From Hellea sp. (GTDB taxonomy: Bacteria > Pseudomonadota > Alphaproteobacteria > Caulobacterales > Maricaulaceae): a stretch of 46,141 nucleotides of DNA. The position numbers were made by a program, and so were the translations under genes. The notes under the pieces were generated by a model. It was not told the DNA's origin. It searched no databases and saw only the letters and a program-made list of their open reading frames with translations. The stretch lies in NCBI GenBank assembly GCA_014238285.1, contig JABABK010000013.1:1-46141 (forward strand). Reading direction: 5' to 3'. The number at the start of each line of letters is the position of its first letter. Position 1 is the first letter of the stretch. Shown one piece after another: positions 9,041-17,087 of the stretch.

Positions 9041-10396
9041 TCAAGCCAAAGGCAGAGAAAATTCAAAGCTTATGCTTTTCTTGTCTTTGCCGATCACAGG
9101 AAACAAGGTTGTGCCTTGTAGCTCGGCAATTCGTTTGGCGATGGCGAGGCCGAGGCCGCTACCTGTTTCGACAGCATGGGGTCCGCGAACAAACCTTTCA
9201 AACATATGATCGAGCAGATATTCGGGCAGTCGTTCGCTGCTATTCGAAACTTTTACTAAGAGCGATTGATCTTGGGCGGCGGTCTCGATTTTAATATTGC
9301 CTTCGACGGGCGTGTATTTACAGGCGTTACTGATCAGGTTGCGTAGCAATGTGTCTGTTAAGCCCGGATAAGCCATGACGGCATTATTATCATCAAAATT
9401 GAGGGATAAATTGATAAACTTTCCTTGCCATTTTTCTTGATAATCTTCTGTAATTTCTGTGATCAACATGGCGGCATCAATGGGTGTTTTCTCGCCGGGC
9501 GTGTCATCCGGGTCAAGGCGCGCTAACGTCATGAGTTGGTCGACAGTGTGAGTTGCGCGGTTCACGCGGGTTAAAAGTTCACCCAACCAGCTTTTCATTT
9601 TTTTATCTTTGGTCAAGCGTTGCTGCAACTGAACTTCGGTTTTGATGGCGGATAGCGGGGTTAGCAGTTCGTGAGCAGCGTTGGCGGTGAAGTGACGTTC
9701 TTTGTCCAGTAGATTTGTATTACTCGTTTCTGCCTCGGCTTGTTTGTTCTTCAATAGGAGCAGTATGGTTTTAAGATTAGACAGTTCTTGCGGCGGGTTA
9801 AATACCTCCAGGCTATCACCAGAACTTTCAGCGGCCATGCGTAATTTGGTGATGGGACGTAATACTAATCCCGTCAGAAAGTATAAAAGTAACCCGCAGA
9901 GCAAGACGCCGGTCAGGAGAATTAAAAATTCACGCGTTTTCATGAATTCCCATAAGTTTGGTTTATAGGTGCTTGCCATAGTGACAATGATATGCGCTGT
10001 CGCGGTTTCCCGGCTGACGACGAGCCATGGATCACCATCAATATCGTCTTTATAGTCATAAAAATCAGGATCTTCAGGCAGGGGTGTTTCAAATTTCGGG
10101 AATATTGCCGATCGTCCTGTATATTTGGACTCCTTGCAGCGAATTTCATAAGCCAGTCCGGTGAAGTCAAAGAAATCTTCCGAAAAAGTACTAAAATCAG
10201 GACGCCGGTTCTTCGCGCAGCCCTTTCCGGCTTCCCAAAGTCCGGCAATGATGACGGACTGACCATCCATATGGGCAAATTCATAACTATCGATGTACTG
10301 ATCGGCGTCTTTTTTACTCATGTAATAAGCAGAGAAAAACCCGACCATGGCTAGGATTAACGCCAATAGAGTAAGTCTAAGTCTTAATGATCTCAT
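9041..10396 (-). CDS. Sensor histidine kinase (OmpR-partner class)
   Basis: An inner-membrane two-component sensor of 451 aa. TM1 covers about residues 7-27 and TM2 about 156-178, with a periplasmic sensor of about 125 aa rich in acidic residues (PEDPDFYDYKDDIDGD) that might bind cations. Then come HAMP-like linker, HisKA with phospho-acceptor His242 (AHELLTP), and HATPase_c with the N box NLISNACKYTP and G box GSGLGLAIAKR. The ATG overlaps the response-regulator stop by 4 nt, so the pair is coupled. The layout resembles QseC/PmrB sensors; the signal is unknown. Confidence 0.92.
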   Translation of the reverse strand: MRSLRLRLTLLALILAMVGFFSAYYMSKKDADQYIDSYEFAHMDGQSVIIAGLWEAGKGCAKNRRPDFSTFSEDFFDFTGLAYEIRCKESKYTGRSAIFPKFETPLPEDPDFYDYKDDIDGDPWLVVSRETATAHIIVTMASTYKPNLWEFMKTREFLILLTGVLLCGLLLYFLTGLVLRPITKLRMAAESSGDSLEVFNPPQELSNLKTILLLLKNKQAEAETSNTNLLDKERHFTANAAHELLTPLSAIKTEVQLQQRLTKDKKMKSWLGELLTRVNRATHTVDQLMTLARLDPDDTPGEKTPIDAAMLITEITEDYQEKWQGKFINLSLNFDDNNAVMAYPGLTDTLLRNLISNACKYTPVEGNIKIETAAQDQSLLVKVSNSSERLPEYLLDHMFERFVRGPHAVETGSGLGLAIAKRIAELQGTTLFPVIGKDKKSISFEFSLPLA

Positions 10397-11055
10397 ATGG
10401 TTATATTCAGCTTGTAACCAAACCCTCTTTTGGTTTGGATATACTCGCTCCCGATCTTTTTGCGAAGTCTCGAAATTAGAACTTCTATGGCATTAGGCGT
10501 TACGGAACTATCCCAGTCATAAAGCGCATTTTCAAGCTGCGATTTGTTGACAAATTGGCCCTTTTTCTCAGATAGGCACATAAGTAAGTCAAATTCTGCC
10601 TTGGTCAGGTCTATTGGGTGATTGTCGACCGCAACAGTAGAGGCAGCTGAATTAATTAAAATATCACCAACCTTGATAGAGGTTGTCGGGGCAACAGAGC
10701 GGCGTCTTAAAAGTGCGCGTATCCGGGCAAATAATTCGTCCAGGTCAAAGGGCTTAGTCAGAAAATCATCAGCGCCCGCATCGAGCCCCTCAACTTTGTC
10801 GATTAGAGTTGTACGCGCGGTGAGCATTAAAACAGGTGAGGCCATGCCGTTTTGGCGTCTTTCATAGAGCCAGCTAACACCCGTTCCGTCCGGCAAATTC
10901 CAATCCAGAACAATCAAGTCGAAATCTGTATCATTGACGGCCTGCCGTGCGTCTTGGCATGAGGTGACCCAGTCGCAGGCATAGCCTTCCGACTTAATCG
11001 CTTTGTGTATAGACATGCCTAAATGCAGGTCATCTTCAACCAATAATAGTCTCAC
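10393..11055 (-). CDS. OmpR-family response regulator
   Basis: Cytosolic DNA-binding regulator, 220 aa. The receiver domain has acidic pocket residues near 7-9 (VEDD), phospho-acceptor Asp51 (VLDWNLPDG) and the Lys in LTKPFD. A winged-helix output domain follows at about 125-218 (LTKAEFDLLMCLSEKKGQFV, VLISRLRKKIG, KRGFGYKL). It is the first gene of a two-gene operon with the kinase. A direct repeat and a palindrome upstream (11083-11121) suggest autoregulation. Confidence 0.93.
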   Translation of the reverse strand: MRLLLVEDDLHLGMSIHKAIKSEGYACDWVTSCQDARQAVNDTDFDLIVLDWNLPDGTGVSWLYERRQNGMASPVLMLTARTTLIDKVEGLDAGADDFLTKPFDLDELFARIRALLRRRSVAPTTSIKVGDILINSAASTVAVDNHPIDLTKAEFDLLMCLSEKKGQFVNKSQLENALYDWDSSVTPNAIEVLISRLRKKIGSEYIQTKRGFGYKLNITI

Positions 11056-11082
11056 AATTTTTCCCGTTATACAGCTTTTCCC

Positions 11083-11121
11083 AATGCCTTATATAAGGCA
11101 TTAGCTGACAAAAAGCTGACA
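11083..11121. promoter_or_regulatory. Candidate operator of the response-regulator operon: 20-bp palindrome plus direct repeat
   Basis: A perfect 20-bp palindrome AATGCCTTATATAAGGCATT spans 11083-11102. Directly next to it, AGCTGACA occurs twice (11103-11110 and 11114-11121) with 11-bp periodicity, one helical turn, as for OmpR/PhoB-family binding sites. It lies between the regulator gene and the upstream HerA-like gene. Autoregulation is inference. Confidence 0.5.
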
Positions 11122-11134
11122 GTTAGTGCCTTTT

Positions 11135-12649
11135 CTAGCGCCGCATCATGCCGCCAAGAATACCGCGCAGAAGACGCCCGCCGGTTACGCCGCCAAATTT
11201 CTTACCAATTTCATAAGCAACCGTGCGAGCGCCGGCTTCCATGCCTTTTTGGACAGAGCTTTTGCGGCGACTTGAACTGGATCGTTTGGTTGTGGTTTTC
11301 TTTTTAGCTTTGGCCTTCTCCTCAGCTTTGGCCGCTTTTTCGGCCGCCTCTTTAGCGGCGGCGCGTTTGCCGTTTAGAATTTCATAGGCGCTTTTTCGAT
11401 CGACCATTTTATCATAGACGCCTTTGACCGGACTTTCTTCCATGACAGCTTTGCGTTCTTTGTCAGTGGCAGGACCGAGACGAGAGGCGGGCGGGCGGAT
11501 TAGGGTTTGGCCGACAATTTGGGGGCGGCCCTTTTCACCCAGAACCGAAACCAAAGCTTCCCCGACGCCTAAATCGGTTATGACAGTTTTGGTGTCAAAC
11601 GCTGGATTAGGCCGAAAAGCTGAGGCGCTGGCTTTAATGGCTTTTTGTTCTTTGGGCGTATAGCCGCGAAGGGCGTGCTGAATGCGGTTACCGATTTGCC
11701 CCAAAACATCATCGGGAATATCAGCCGGGTTTTGAGTGACAAACCAAATCGATACACCTTTGGAGCGGATCAGGCGAGCAACTTGAGTAATTTTTTCAAC
11801 TAGGGCTTTGGGGGATTCATCAAAAACTAGATGAGCTTCATCAAAAAAGAATGCCATTATGGGCTTATCAGGATCACCAAGCTCAGGGAGCTCTTCAAAC
11901 AGTTCGCTCATGAACCAAAGTAAGAAGGTTGCATATAATCTGGGCGTATTGATCAGCTTATCAGCAGCTAGAATATTGACGAAGCCGCGCCCATCTTCAG
12001 CTGTCCGCATAAGGTCAGAGAGTTTGATCGCTGGTTCACCGAAAAACTCATCGGCGCCTTCACGCTCAAGAACTAAAAGTCCGCGAATGATAGCTCCAAC
12101 GGATTGCGTAGTGATATTACCATAATCCAGAATGAGATCTTCCTTATATTCGGAGACATAGCCCAAAGCCGCTTTTAGGTCTTTAAGATCGATCATGGGC
12201 CAATCATTATCTTCGGCCACATCAAAGGCTATATTCATAATGCCTTCTTGGGTATCAGTCAGGTCCATCAGGCGAGAGAGCAGCATTGGACCAAGCTCTG
12301 TGATGGTTGTTCTAACCGGATGCCCCTTTTCGCCGTGCAAATCCCAAAACACCGTTGGCATGGCATCATAACTGTAATCCTCAAGGCCAATTTTCTCGGC
12401 TCTCGAAATCAGCTTGTCATGAAGTTTGTGATCGACGGACCCCGCTTGGCAAATACCGGAAAGATCGCCTTTTACATCAGCCGCGAAAACAGGCACGCCG
12501 GCTTTGGAAAAACCTTCGGATAAAATTTGCAAGGTTACGGTTTTACCGGTCCCGGTTGCGCCAGCTACGAGTCCGTGCCTATTGGCTTTGCCCAGTAAAA
12601 GCTCTTGCGTTTTACCATCTGTATCTTTGCCAATAAATATTGTGCTCAT
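11135..12649 (-). CDS. HerA-like ATPase (DUF853/YjgR family)
   Basis: A FtsK/HerA-superfamily ATPase of 504 aa. Walker A is GATGTGKTVTL near residue 28 and Walker B is MAFFFDEAHLVFD. The C-terminal tail (about 430-475) is Lys/Ala-rich, then basic with Ser (KKKTTTKRSSSSRRKSS), and ends in a Gly-rich RGILGGMMRR. The start at 12649 is chosen because GGGGA lies 6 nt upstream; in-frame ATGs at 12691 and 12661 are weaker. Relatives are called DUF853 or helicase HerA-like; the biological role is unclear. Divergent from the permease at 12737. Confidence 0.85.
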   Translation of the reverse strand: MSTIFIGKDTDGKTQELLLGKANRHGLVAGATGTGKTVTLQILSEGFSKAGVPVFAADVKGDLSGICQAGSVDHKLHDKLISRAEKIGLEDYSYDAMPTVFWDLHGEKGHPVRTTITELGPMLLSRLMDLTDTQEGIMNIAFDVAEDNDWPMIDLKDLKAALGYVSEYKEDLILDYGNITTQSVGAIIRGLLVLEREGADEFFGEPAIKLSDLMRTAEDGRGFVNILAADKLINTPRLYATFLLWFMSELFEELPELGDPDKPIMAFFFDEAHLVFDESPKALVEKITQVARLIRSKGVSIWFVTQNPADIPDDVLGQIGNRIQHALRGYTPKEQKAIKASASAFRPNPAFDTKTVITDLGVGEALVSVLGEKGRPQIVGQTLIRPPASRLGPATDKERKAVMEESPVKGVYDKMVDRKSAYEILNGKRAAAKEAAEKAAKAEEKAKAKKKTTTKRSSSSRRKSSVQKGMEAGARTVAYEIGKKFGGVTGGRLLRGILGGMMRR

Positions 12650-12736
12650 CGGATTCCCCATATAGGTTTGCAGCACTGATAAGTAGTGCAAGTTGATTTG
12701 GCAATATAGGCCTACAGCAAACTAAAGCGGGATAAT

Positions 12737-13843
12737 ATGAAAACAGATAGTACAATGCGGGCCAGCCTTTTATTCATTAGTTTCTTTCTGGCGATTTATA
12801 GCCTCTATGTCATGCGGGACCTGATTACGCCCTTTGCGCTCGCTATTTTTATCTGGTTGATCATTGACGGATTTGCGCGCTGGATCGATAATTTATCATC
12901 CAAAGTACCTTATTGGCTGGCCCTGACCATGGCTTTATTGATTGTGGCCTTAGGTCTTGTCGGCGTTGTACTGATTGTGGCGGATACGGGTATTGCTATC
13001 GCCAATGATAGGGAAATTTATACCTCCCGGTTGACTGAAATATTTGCAGGCCTGAACGATTTTCTGCTCAGGTTCGATTTCATCAAAGATAATGTCGACC
13101 TATCCGCTAAAGGCCTTGATCAACGCTTTGGGCTTGTTGACGCGGTCGAAAGAGGCATGCTGGGTTTTGCATCTGCGGTCACAGGTGTTTTACAAAATTT
13201 TATCGTTATCGCGATTTATGTGGCGTTCTTATTTGCGGCGCAGTCGTCGTTTCCCAAGAAGATGGATGACCTGTTTTCTGATTTAAATCAGCGCGGACAG
13301 GCCGGAAAGGTCGCCATGCGTATTCGTCATTCGATTGAGAAATATCTCGGCGTTCAAACATTGCTGAGTCTGATCCAGACGATATTGTCCTATATTGTGA
13401 TGGTATCTCTGGGACTGGATAATGCGTTGTTCTGGGCCATGGTGATCTTTATTCTCAACTATATTCCAATCGTTGGCGGTATCTTAGCCGTGGTTATGCC
13501 CATATTATTTGCGGTCCTGCAATTTGAATCAGGAGCGCAGATAGGCATGCTCGCCGGCGGCCTATTCCTCGTACAGTTCATTATCAATAATACCATCCAG
13601 CCGAAAATGATGGGCGATAGTATGAATATGTCGGCGCTGGTCGTTGTACTGGCGCTGGTCTTATGGACGGCTCTATGGGGCGGTGTCGGCGCATTTCTAT
13701 CTGCGCCTCTAACCGTGATCATCATGATTATCTTAGCGCAATTCCCAACCACGCGGTGGATATCAGTTCTGCTGTCCGCCGATGGCCACCCGGATATGGA
13801 TGAAATGGATAAGATGTCGGCAGAGGCAAAACCATCGATGTAA
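12737..13843 (+). CDS. AI-2E/PerM-family transporter
   Basis: A polytopic inner-membrane protein of 368 aa with about 7-8 hydrophobic segments in the family pattern: paired helices at the N-terminus (SLLFISFFLAIYSLYV..PFALAIFIWLIIDG), a central soluble stretch, and the diagnostic C-terminal block FILNYIPIVGGILAVVMPI, FIINNTIQPKMMG and LWGGVGAFLSAPLTVI. The family includes TqsA and sodium/proton exchangers; the substrate here is unknown. It stands alone, with a terminator 55 nt downstream. Confidence 0.88.
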   Translation: MKTDSTMRASLLFISFFLAIYSLYVMRDLITPFALAIFIWLIIDGFARWIDNLSSKVPYWLALTMALLIVALGLVGVVLIVADTGIAIANDREIYTSRLTEIFAGLNDFLLRFDFIKDNVDLSAKGLDQRFGLVDAVERGMLGFASAVTGVLQNFIVIAIYVAFLFAAQSSFPKKMDDLFSDLNQRGQAGKVAMRIRHSIEKYLGVQTLLSLIQTILSYIVMVSLGLDNALFWAMVIFILNYIPIVGGILAVVMPILFAVLQFESGAQIGMLAGGLFLVQFIINNTIQPKMMGDSMNMSALVVVLALVLWTALWGGVGAFLSAPLTVIIMIILAQFPTTRWISVLLSADGHPDMDEMDKMSAEAKPSM

Positions 13844-13897
13844 AGAAGGTTTAGCGTGCTGCTACACGCTTCACGGTTATCGTAATGTCCCCATAGA

Positions 13898-13935
13898 AAA
13901 ACCCCGTCGCTTGGGCTGGGGTGCGACGGGGTTTT
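13898..13935 (+). terminator. Strong intrinsic terminator after the AI-2E permease
   Basis: A 13-bp stem, AAAACCCCGTCGC paired with GCGACGGGGTTTT, around a 12-nt G-rich loop. It is A-rich on one side and T-rich on the other, so it could work in both directions. Confidence 0.85.
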
Positions 13936-14196
13936 AATTATACACGCACGTGGGAAGTGCGGGGGGTATGGGAGTGTAGGAAGGATGTGCCTCCCGTTGC
14001 GGGGGGGCTGGCTGGGAAAAGCCGGGAAGACATTTCCTTCTCTAACAATGACCTTATGTTCTGAAGAAAAGGCCACAAAAGGACCGAATTGTGACCATTT
14101 TGTGGCAAGTTGTTACTCAAAGGTTAAATGACCTGTGGTTGAGACTTGGGGTTTCACAGTCTTGCTAGTGAGGTAATTCTGCGTTAAGGTATTGTT
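13936..14196. other. Gene-free stretch with a G-rich tract and an inverted repeat
   Basis: No convincing protein gene lies between the terminator and the DUF2794 start. The first 100 nt are unusually G-rich on the plus strand. GCCACAAAA (14072-14080) and TTTTGTGGC (14098-14106) form a 9-bp inverted repeat with a 17-nt spacer. I could not match it to 6S, SRP, tmRNA or RNase P RNA. It could hold an sRNA or the DUF2794 promoter and operator. Confidence 0.4.
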
Positions 14197-14553
14197 ATGA
14201 CTTCGAAAATTGTGCCAATTGCGCCGCGTCTCGGTCCGTCTAAACTTCGTCCTGCTGCTCAGACAGCATTTGACAGAAAAGAACTTGGGCAAATTTTATC
14301 TGTTTATGGCCGTATGGTGTCGCAAGGGTATTGGAAAGATTATGCCATGGATTTTTTGCCGGACAGGGCAGTCTTTAGCATTTACCGAAAAGCGAGCGAA
14401 CATGCGCTTTACCGGATCGAAAAAAGCCCAGCCCTTCGAAACAAACAAGGCCAATTTAGCGTATTTGCGCCGGGCGGTTTGATTTTGAAACGGGGGCACG
14501 AATTGTCGTCGGTTTTAAAGGTCTTTGATAAAAAGAAGTTTCAGCTCAGATAG
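14197..14553 (+). CDS. DUF2794 family protein
   Basis: A 118-aa cytosolic protein typical of alphaproteobacteria. The recognisable core is LGQILSVYGRMVSQGYWKDY, then DRAVFSIYRKASEHALYRIEK and VFAPGGLILKRGHELSSVLK. The family is conserved but has no assigned function. It is monocistronic, with a terminator shared with the convergent Bax-inhibitor gene downstream. Confidence 0.85.
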   Translation: MTSKIVPIAPRLGPSKLRPAAQTAFDRKELGQILSVYGRMVSQGYWKDYAMDFLPDRAVFSIYRKASEHALYRIEKSPALRNKQGQFSVFAPGGLILKRGHELSSVLKVFDKKKFQLR

Positions 14554-14578
14554 AGCGATTGATATTCAGACATAAAAA

Positions 14579-14606
14579 AACCCGCACTTAAAAATGCGGG
14601 TTCTTA
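14579..14606. terminator. Bidirectional terminator between DUF2794 and the Bax-inhibitor-1 gene
   Basis: The stem AACCCGCA/TGCGGGTT around CTTAAAAA is preceded by a run of A and followed by TCTT. It lies between two convergent genes. The upstream A tract makes it the better terminator for the minus-strand gene. Confidence 0.8.
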
Positions 14607-14623
14607 ATTTGATGTGTCTAAGG

Positions 14624-15352
14624 TTATTCGCCGAAGCTGCCCATGATATTGAGCAAGAACTGGAACATATTGTAGAATGACAACAGGAGGCTGGTCGCGC
14701 CAAACAACGCCAATTTCTTGACCAGTGATGGATTACCAACCGCGCCATAATACATAGCTTTCATAGCTTGAGTTTCCCATGCCACCAAGACTGAAATGGC
14801 GACCAAAGCAACTGTGCTAAGAACCAAATCCATTGTTCCGCCAATTTGAAAAGCCGGAATGACTATTGAAACCATATATAAAGCGATAACCGCGAAGAAT
14901 ATACCTGCCGCATATTTCGCAATGCTCCAAAGGTTACGCTCTGTTGAATACCCAAATAGGCTAAGCGCCGCGAATAAAGCCACGGTCATAAAGAAGACTT
15001 TGGCGATTAGCATGCCTGGGTAAAATAGGACGGAGAGCGAGAAAAATGCGCCCAAAACACCCGCCATGGCAAAAAGGAAGACAAACATGGATGTTTCGCT
15101 CATGCTGTTTATATTTTTACCAACCTTAGCAAAGGCAAACATGATGCCGAAAAACACACCAATCATTACGATCGGATTAGCTAGAAACCTGATAGCTTCT
15201 GGATTGGCCATGAAATATTGAGATAGTAGGTAGGAAACACCCGCAGCGACGGCCATAGCCATTGCCATATAGCGGTATGTTCCAACCATGAAATTACGTA
15301 GACCGATGTCTGTTTCACCAGCACCTACGATTTGTGGAGAACGATCGTTCAT
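14624..15352 (-). CDS. Bax inhibitor-1/YccA-family membrane protein
   Basis: A 242-aa protein with seven hydrophobic segments, including YMAMAMAVAAGVSYLLSQYF, FLANPIVMIGVFFGIMFAFA and VALFAALSLFGYSTERNL (the motif linked to the family's LFG/FG signature). The C-terminus MFQFLLNIMGSFGE is characteristic of bacterial BI-1 proteins. The family comprises pH-sensitive calcium-leak channels or FtsH regulators. The start at 15352 has AAGGA 7 nt upstream; an in-frame TTG at 15367 is less likely. Confidence 0.88.
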   Translation of the reverse strand: MNDRSPQIVGAGETDIGLRNFMVGTYRYMAMAMAVAAGVSYLLSQYFMANPEAIRFLANPIVMIGVFFGIMFAFAKVGKNINSMSETSMFVFLFAMAGVLGAFFSLSVLFYPGMLIAKVFFMTVALFAALSLFGYSTERNLWSIAKYAAGIFFAVIALYMVSIVIPAFQIGGTMDLVLSTVALVAISVLVAWETQAMKAMYYGAVGNPSLVKKLALFGATSLLLSFYNMFQFLLNIMGSFGE

Positions 15353-15446
15353 AAAAAATCCTTGCAATTACGAATAGGGCTTCAATATAGGGTGAAACCC
15401 TAACAATTACAAAATATTTCCTCCGTTATTTTTATCAGGTGCTTTT

Positions 15447-16493
15447 ATGGAACTCAGACAGCTCGGCCGCAGCGATATTCAAGTCACCTCTATATGTCTC
15501 GGCACGATGACTTGGGGGCAACAAAATACCGAGGCTGAGGCCCATGAACAGCTCGATTATGCCATAGATCGCGGCATAAACTTTATCGATACGGCGGAAA
15601 TGTACCCGGTTCCCGCTGATCCTATAACGCAGGGCCGAACCGAAGAGTATATCGGCACATGGATAAAGGCGCGAGGTCGCCGCGATGATTTTATTTTAGC
15701 CAGTAAGATTACAGGCCATTCGGCGATGATTTGGGGCCGTGACAATGCTAGGGAAACTCGCCATACACGCGTGCAGATCGATGAAGCCGTCGAAAAATCT
15801 TTGCGCCGCCTCCAGACAGATTACCTTGATCTTTATCAGCTTCATTGGCCGGATCGACAAATTCCGGGTTTTGGCTTCCATTCCTACCGTGATTATGACG
15901 CCGCTGATATGGAGCCGCTAGAGGATATCTTAGAAAGCCTGCAGCGCCATGTTGAAAAAGGTAATATTCGCCATATCGGGGTATCCAATGAGTATCCTTG
16001 GGGCGTAATGAAGTTTCTCGCCATCGCCGACGCACGCGGCTGGCCGCGTATGGTCTCCAATCAATGTGTCTATTCCTTGGTGTCCCGCCGACACGATTAT
16101 TCTAGCGCCGAGATTGCCATGCGCGAACAAGTCGGCTTATTGGCATATTCACCTCTAGCGCAAGGTTATCTCACAGGAAAATATGAAGGCGGGAAACTGC
16201 CAGAAGGCTCTCGCAAGGCATTGTTTAATCAGTTCCTCGGACGCTATGAAGGCCCGGGTGGTCTTGAAGCTATTGAAGACTGTAATGAAACGGCTAGAGC
16301 GCTGGGACTAACACCAACGCAATTTGCGCTCAAATTTGTCGAGACCCGTGAATTTGTGACGTCGAACATTATCGGCGCGACCTCTATGGAACAGCTCAAA
16401 GAAAATATTGACGCTCATGAAATTACGTGGACAAAAGACATGGAAAGACAGGCGGCGAGAATTCAAAAAGAACATCGCTCGCCCTGTCCTTAA
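15447..16493 (+). CDS. Aldo/keto reductase (Tas-like)
   Basis: NADPH-dependent oxidoreductase of 348 aa with a TIM-barrel pattern. The N-terminus reads MELRQLGRSDIQVTSICLGTMTWG. The catalytic tetrad candidates are Asp48-Tyr53 (INFIDTAEMYP), Lys86 (ASKITG) and His in YQLHWPDR. NADPH-binding NIIGATSMEQLKENI is near the C-terminus. Length and motifs match the Tas (YgdS) group. The physiological substrate is unknown. Confidence 0.88.
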   Translation: MELRQLGRSDIQVTSICLGTMTWGQQNTEAEAHEQLDYAIDRGINFIDTAEMYPVPADPITQGRTEEYIGTWIKARGRRDDFILASKITGHSAMIWGRDNARETRHTRVQIDEAVEKSLRRLQTDYLDLYQLHWPDRQIPGFGFHSYRDYDAADMEPLEDILESLQRHVEKGNIRHIGVSNEYPWGVMKFLAIADARGWPRMVSNQCVYSLVSRRHDYSSAEIAMREQVGLLAYSPLAQGYLTGKYEGGKLPEGSRKALFNQFLGRYEGPGGLEAIEDCNETARALGLTPTQFALKFVETREFVTSNIIGATSMEQLKENIDAHEITWTKDMERQAARIQKEHRSPCP

Positions 16494-16535
16494 AGATTAC
16501 TAGAATGAGACACGGGGAAGAGCCGTGCATGATAT

Positions 16536-17087
16536 ATGGAATTATATAGATTATTTGCGGCCTTGAAGCCGACTGAAAATGTCATCAACGATTTAACCAA
16601 GCTGCAAAAAGGCGTGCTAGGCGCAAGGTGGTCAGATGCCGAAAAGCTACATGTCACCCTCGGGTTTTTCGGAGACGTGGAAGGCGAGCAGGCTGAAGTC
16701 CTCGACATGGAATTGGCGCAGATCCGGCGTAGTTCATTTGAGCTGTCCTTATCGGGGGTTGGGCATTACGGCAAAAACGAACCTCGGTCGATCTGGGCTG
16801 GCGTGGATGATAGTAGTTCTTTGATACATCTGCATAAAGCAGTCAAAAGCGCTGGGATGCGAGCCGGCGTGGAGCTGGAACGCCGAGATTATCGACCCCA
16901 TGTTACTTTGGCTTATTTCGGTGCTTTTCCAGATGTAGAGAACATAGCGAAGTTTGAATACCGTCATAGCGGGTTTAAAACTCAACCCTTTTTAGTGGAT
17001 CAATTTTTCCTCTATTCAAGCTCGCAGAGAAAATCCGGCGGTAATATATATCAGGCAGAAGCCAGCTATCCTCTTTTGGGAAGCTAA
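16536..17087 (+). CDS. thpR: RNA 2',3'-cyclic phosphodiesterase (2H family)
   Basis: A 183-aa 2H phosphoesterase that opens 2',3'-cyclic phosphates to 2'-phosphates and, in reverse, makes 2'-5' linkages. Both HxTL motifs are present: His39-Thr41 (LHVTLGFFG) and His122-Thr124 (PHVTLAYFG). It is a plausible partner in RNA end metabolism with the Rtc/KptA island about 6 kb downstream, since its 2'-phosphate product is what KptA removes. It is not in that operon, so the link is inference. Convergent with the acyltransferase gene, with no gap between them. Confidence 0.9.
   Translation: MELYRLFAALKPTENVINDLTKLQKGVLGARWSDAEKLHVTLGFFGDVEGEQAEVLDMELAQIRRSSFELSLSGVGHYGKNEPRSIWAGVDDSSSLIHLHKAVKSAGMRAGVELERRDYRPHVTLAYFGAFPDVENIAKFEYRHSGFKTQPFLVDQFFLYSSSQRKSGGNIYQAEASYPLLGS

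Noticed and set aside
12248-12636. Long plus-strand frames opposite the HerA-like gene, and similar frames opposite other genes (e.g. 13459-14076 minus, 19959-20255 minus)
   Set aside because: They are antisense shadows of well-supported genes with no family match or ribosome site.
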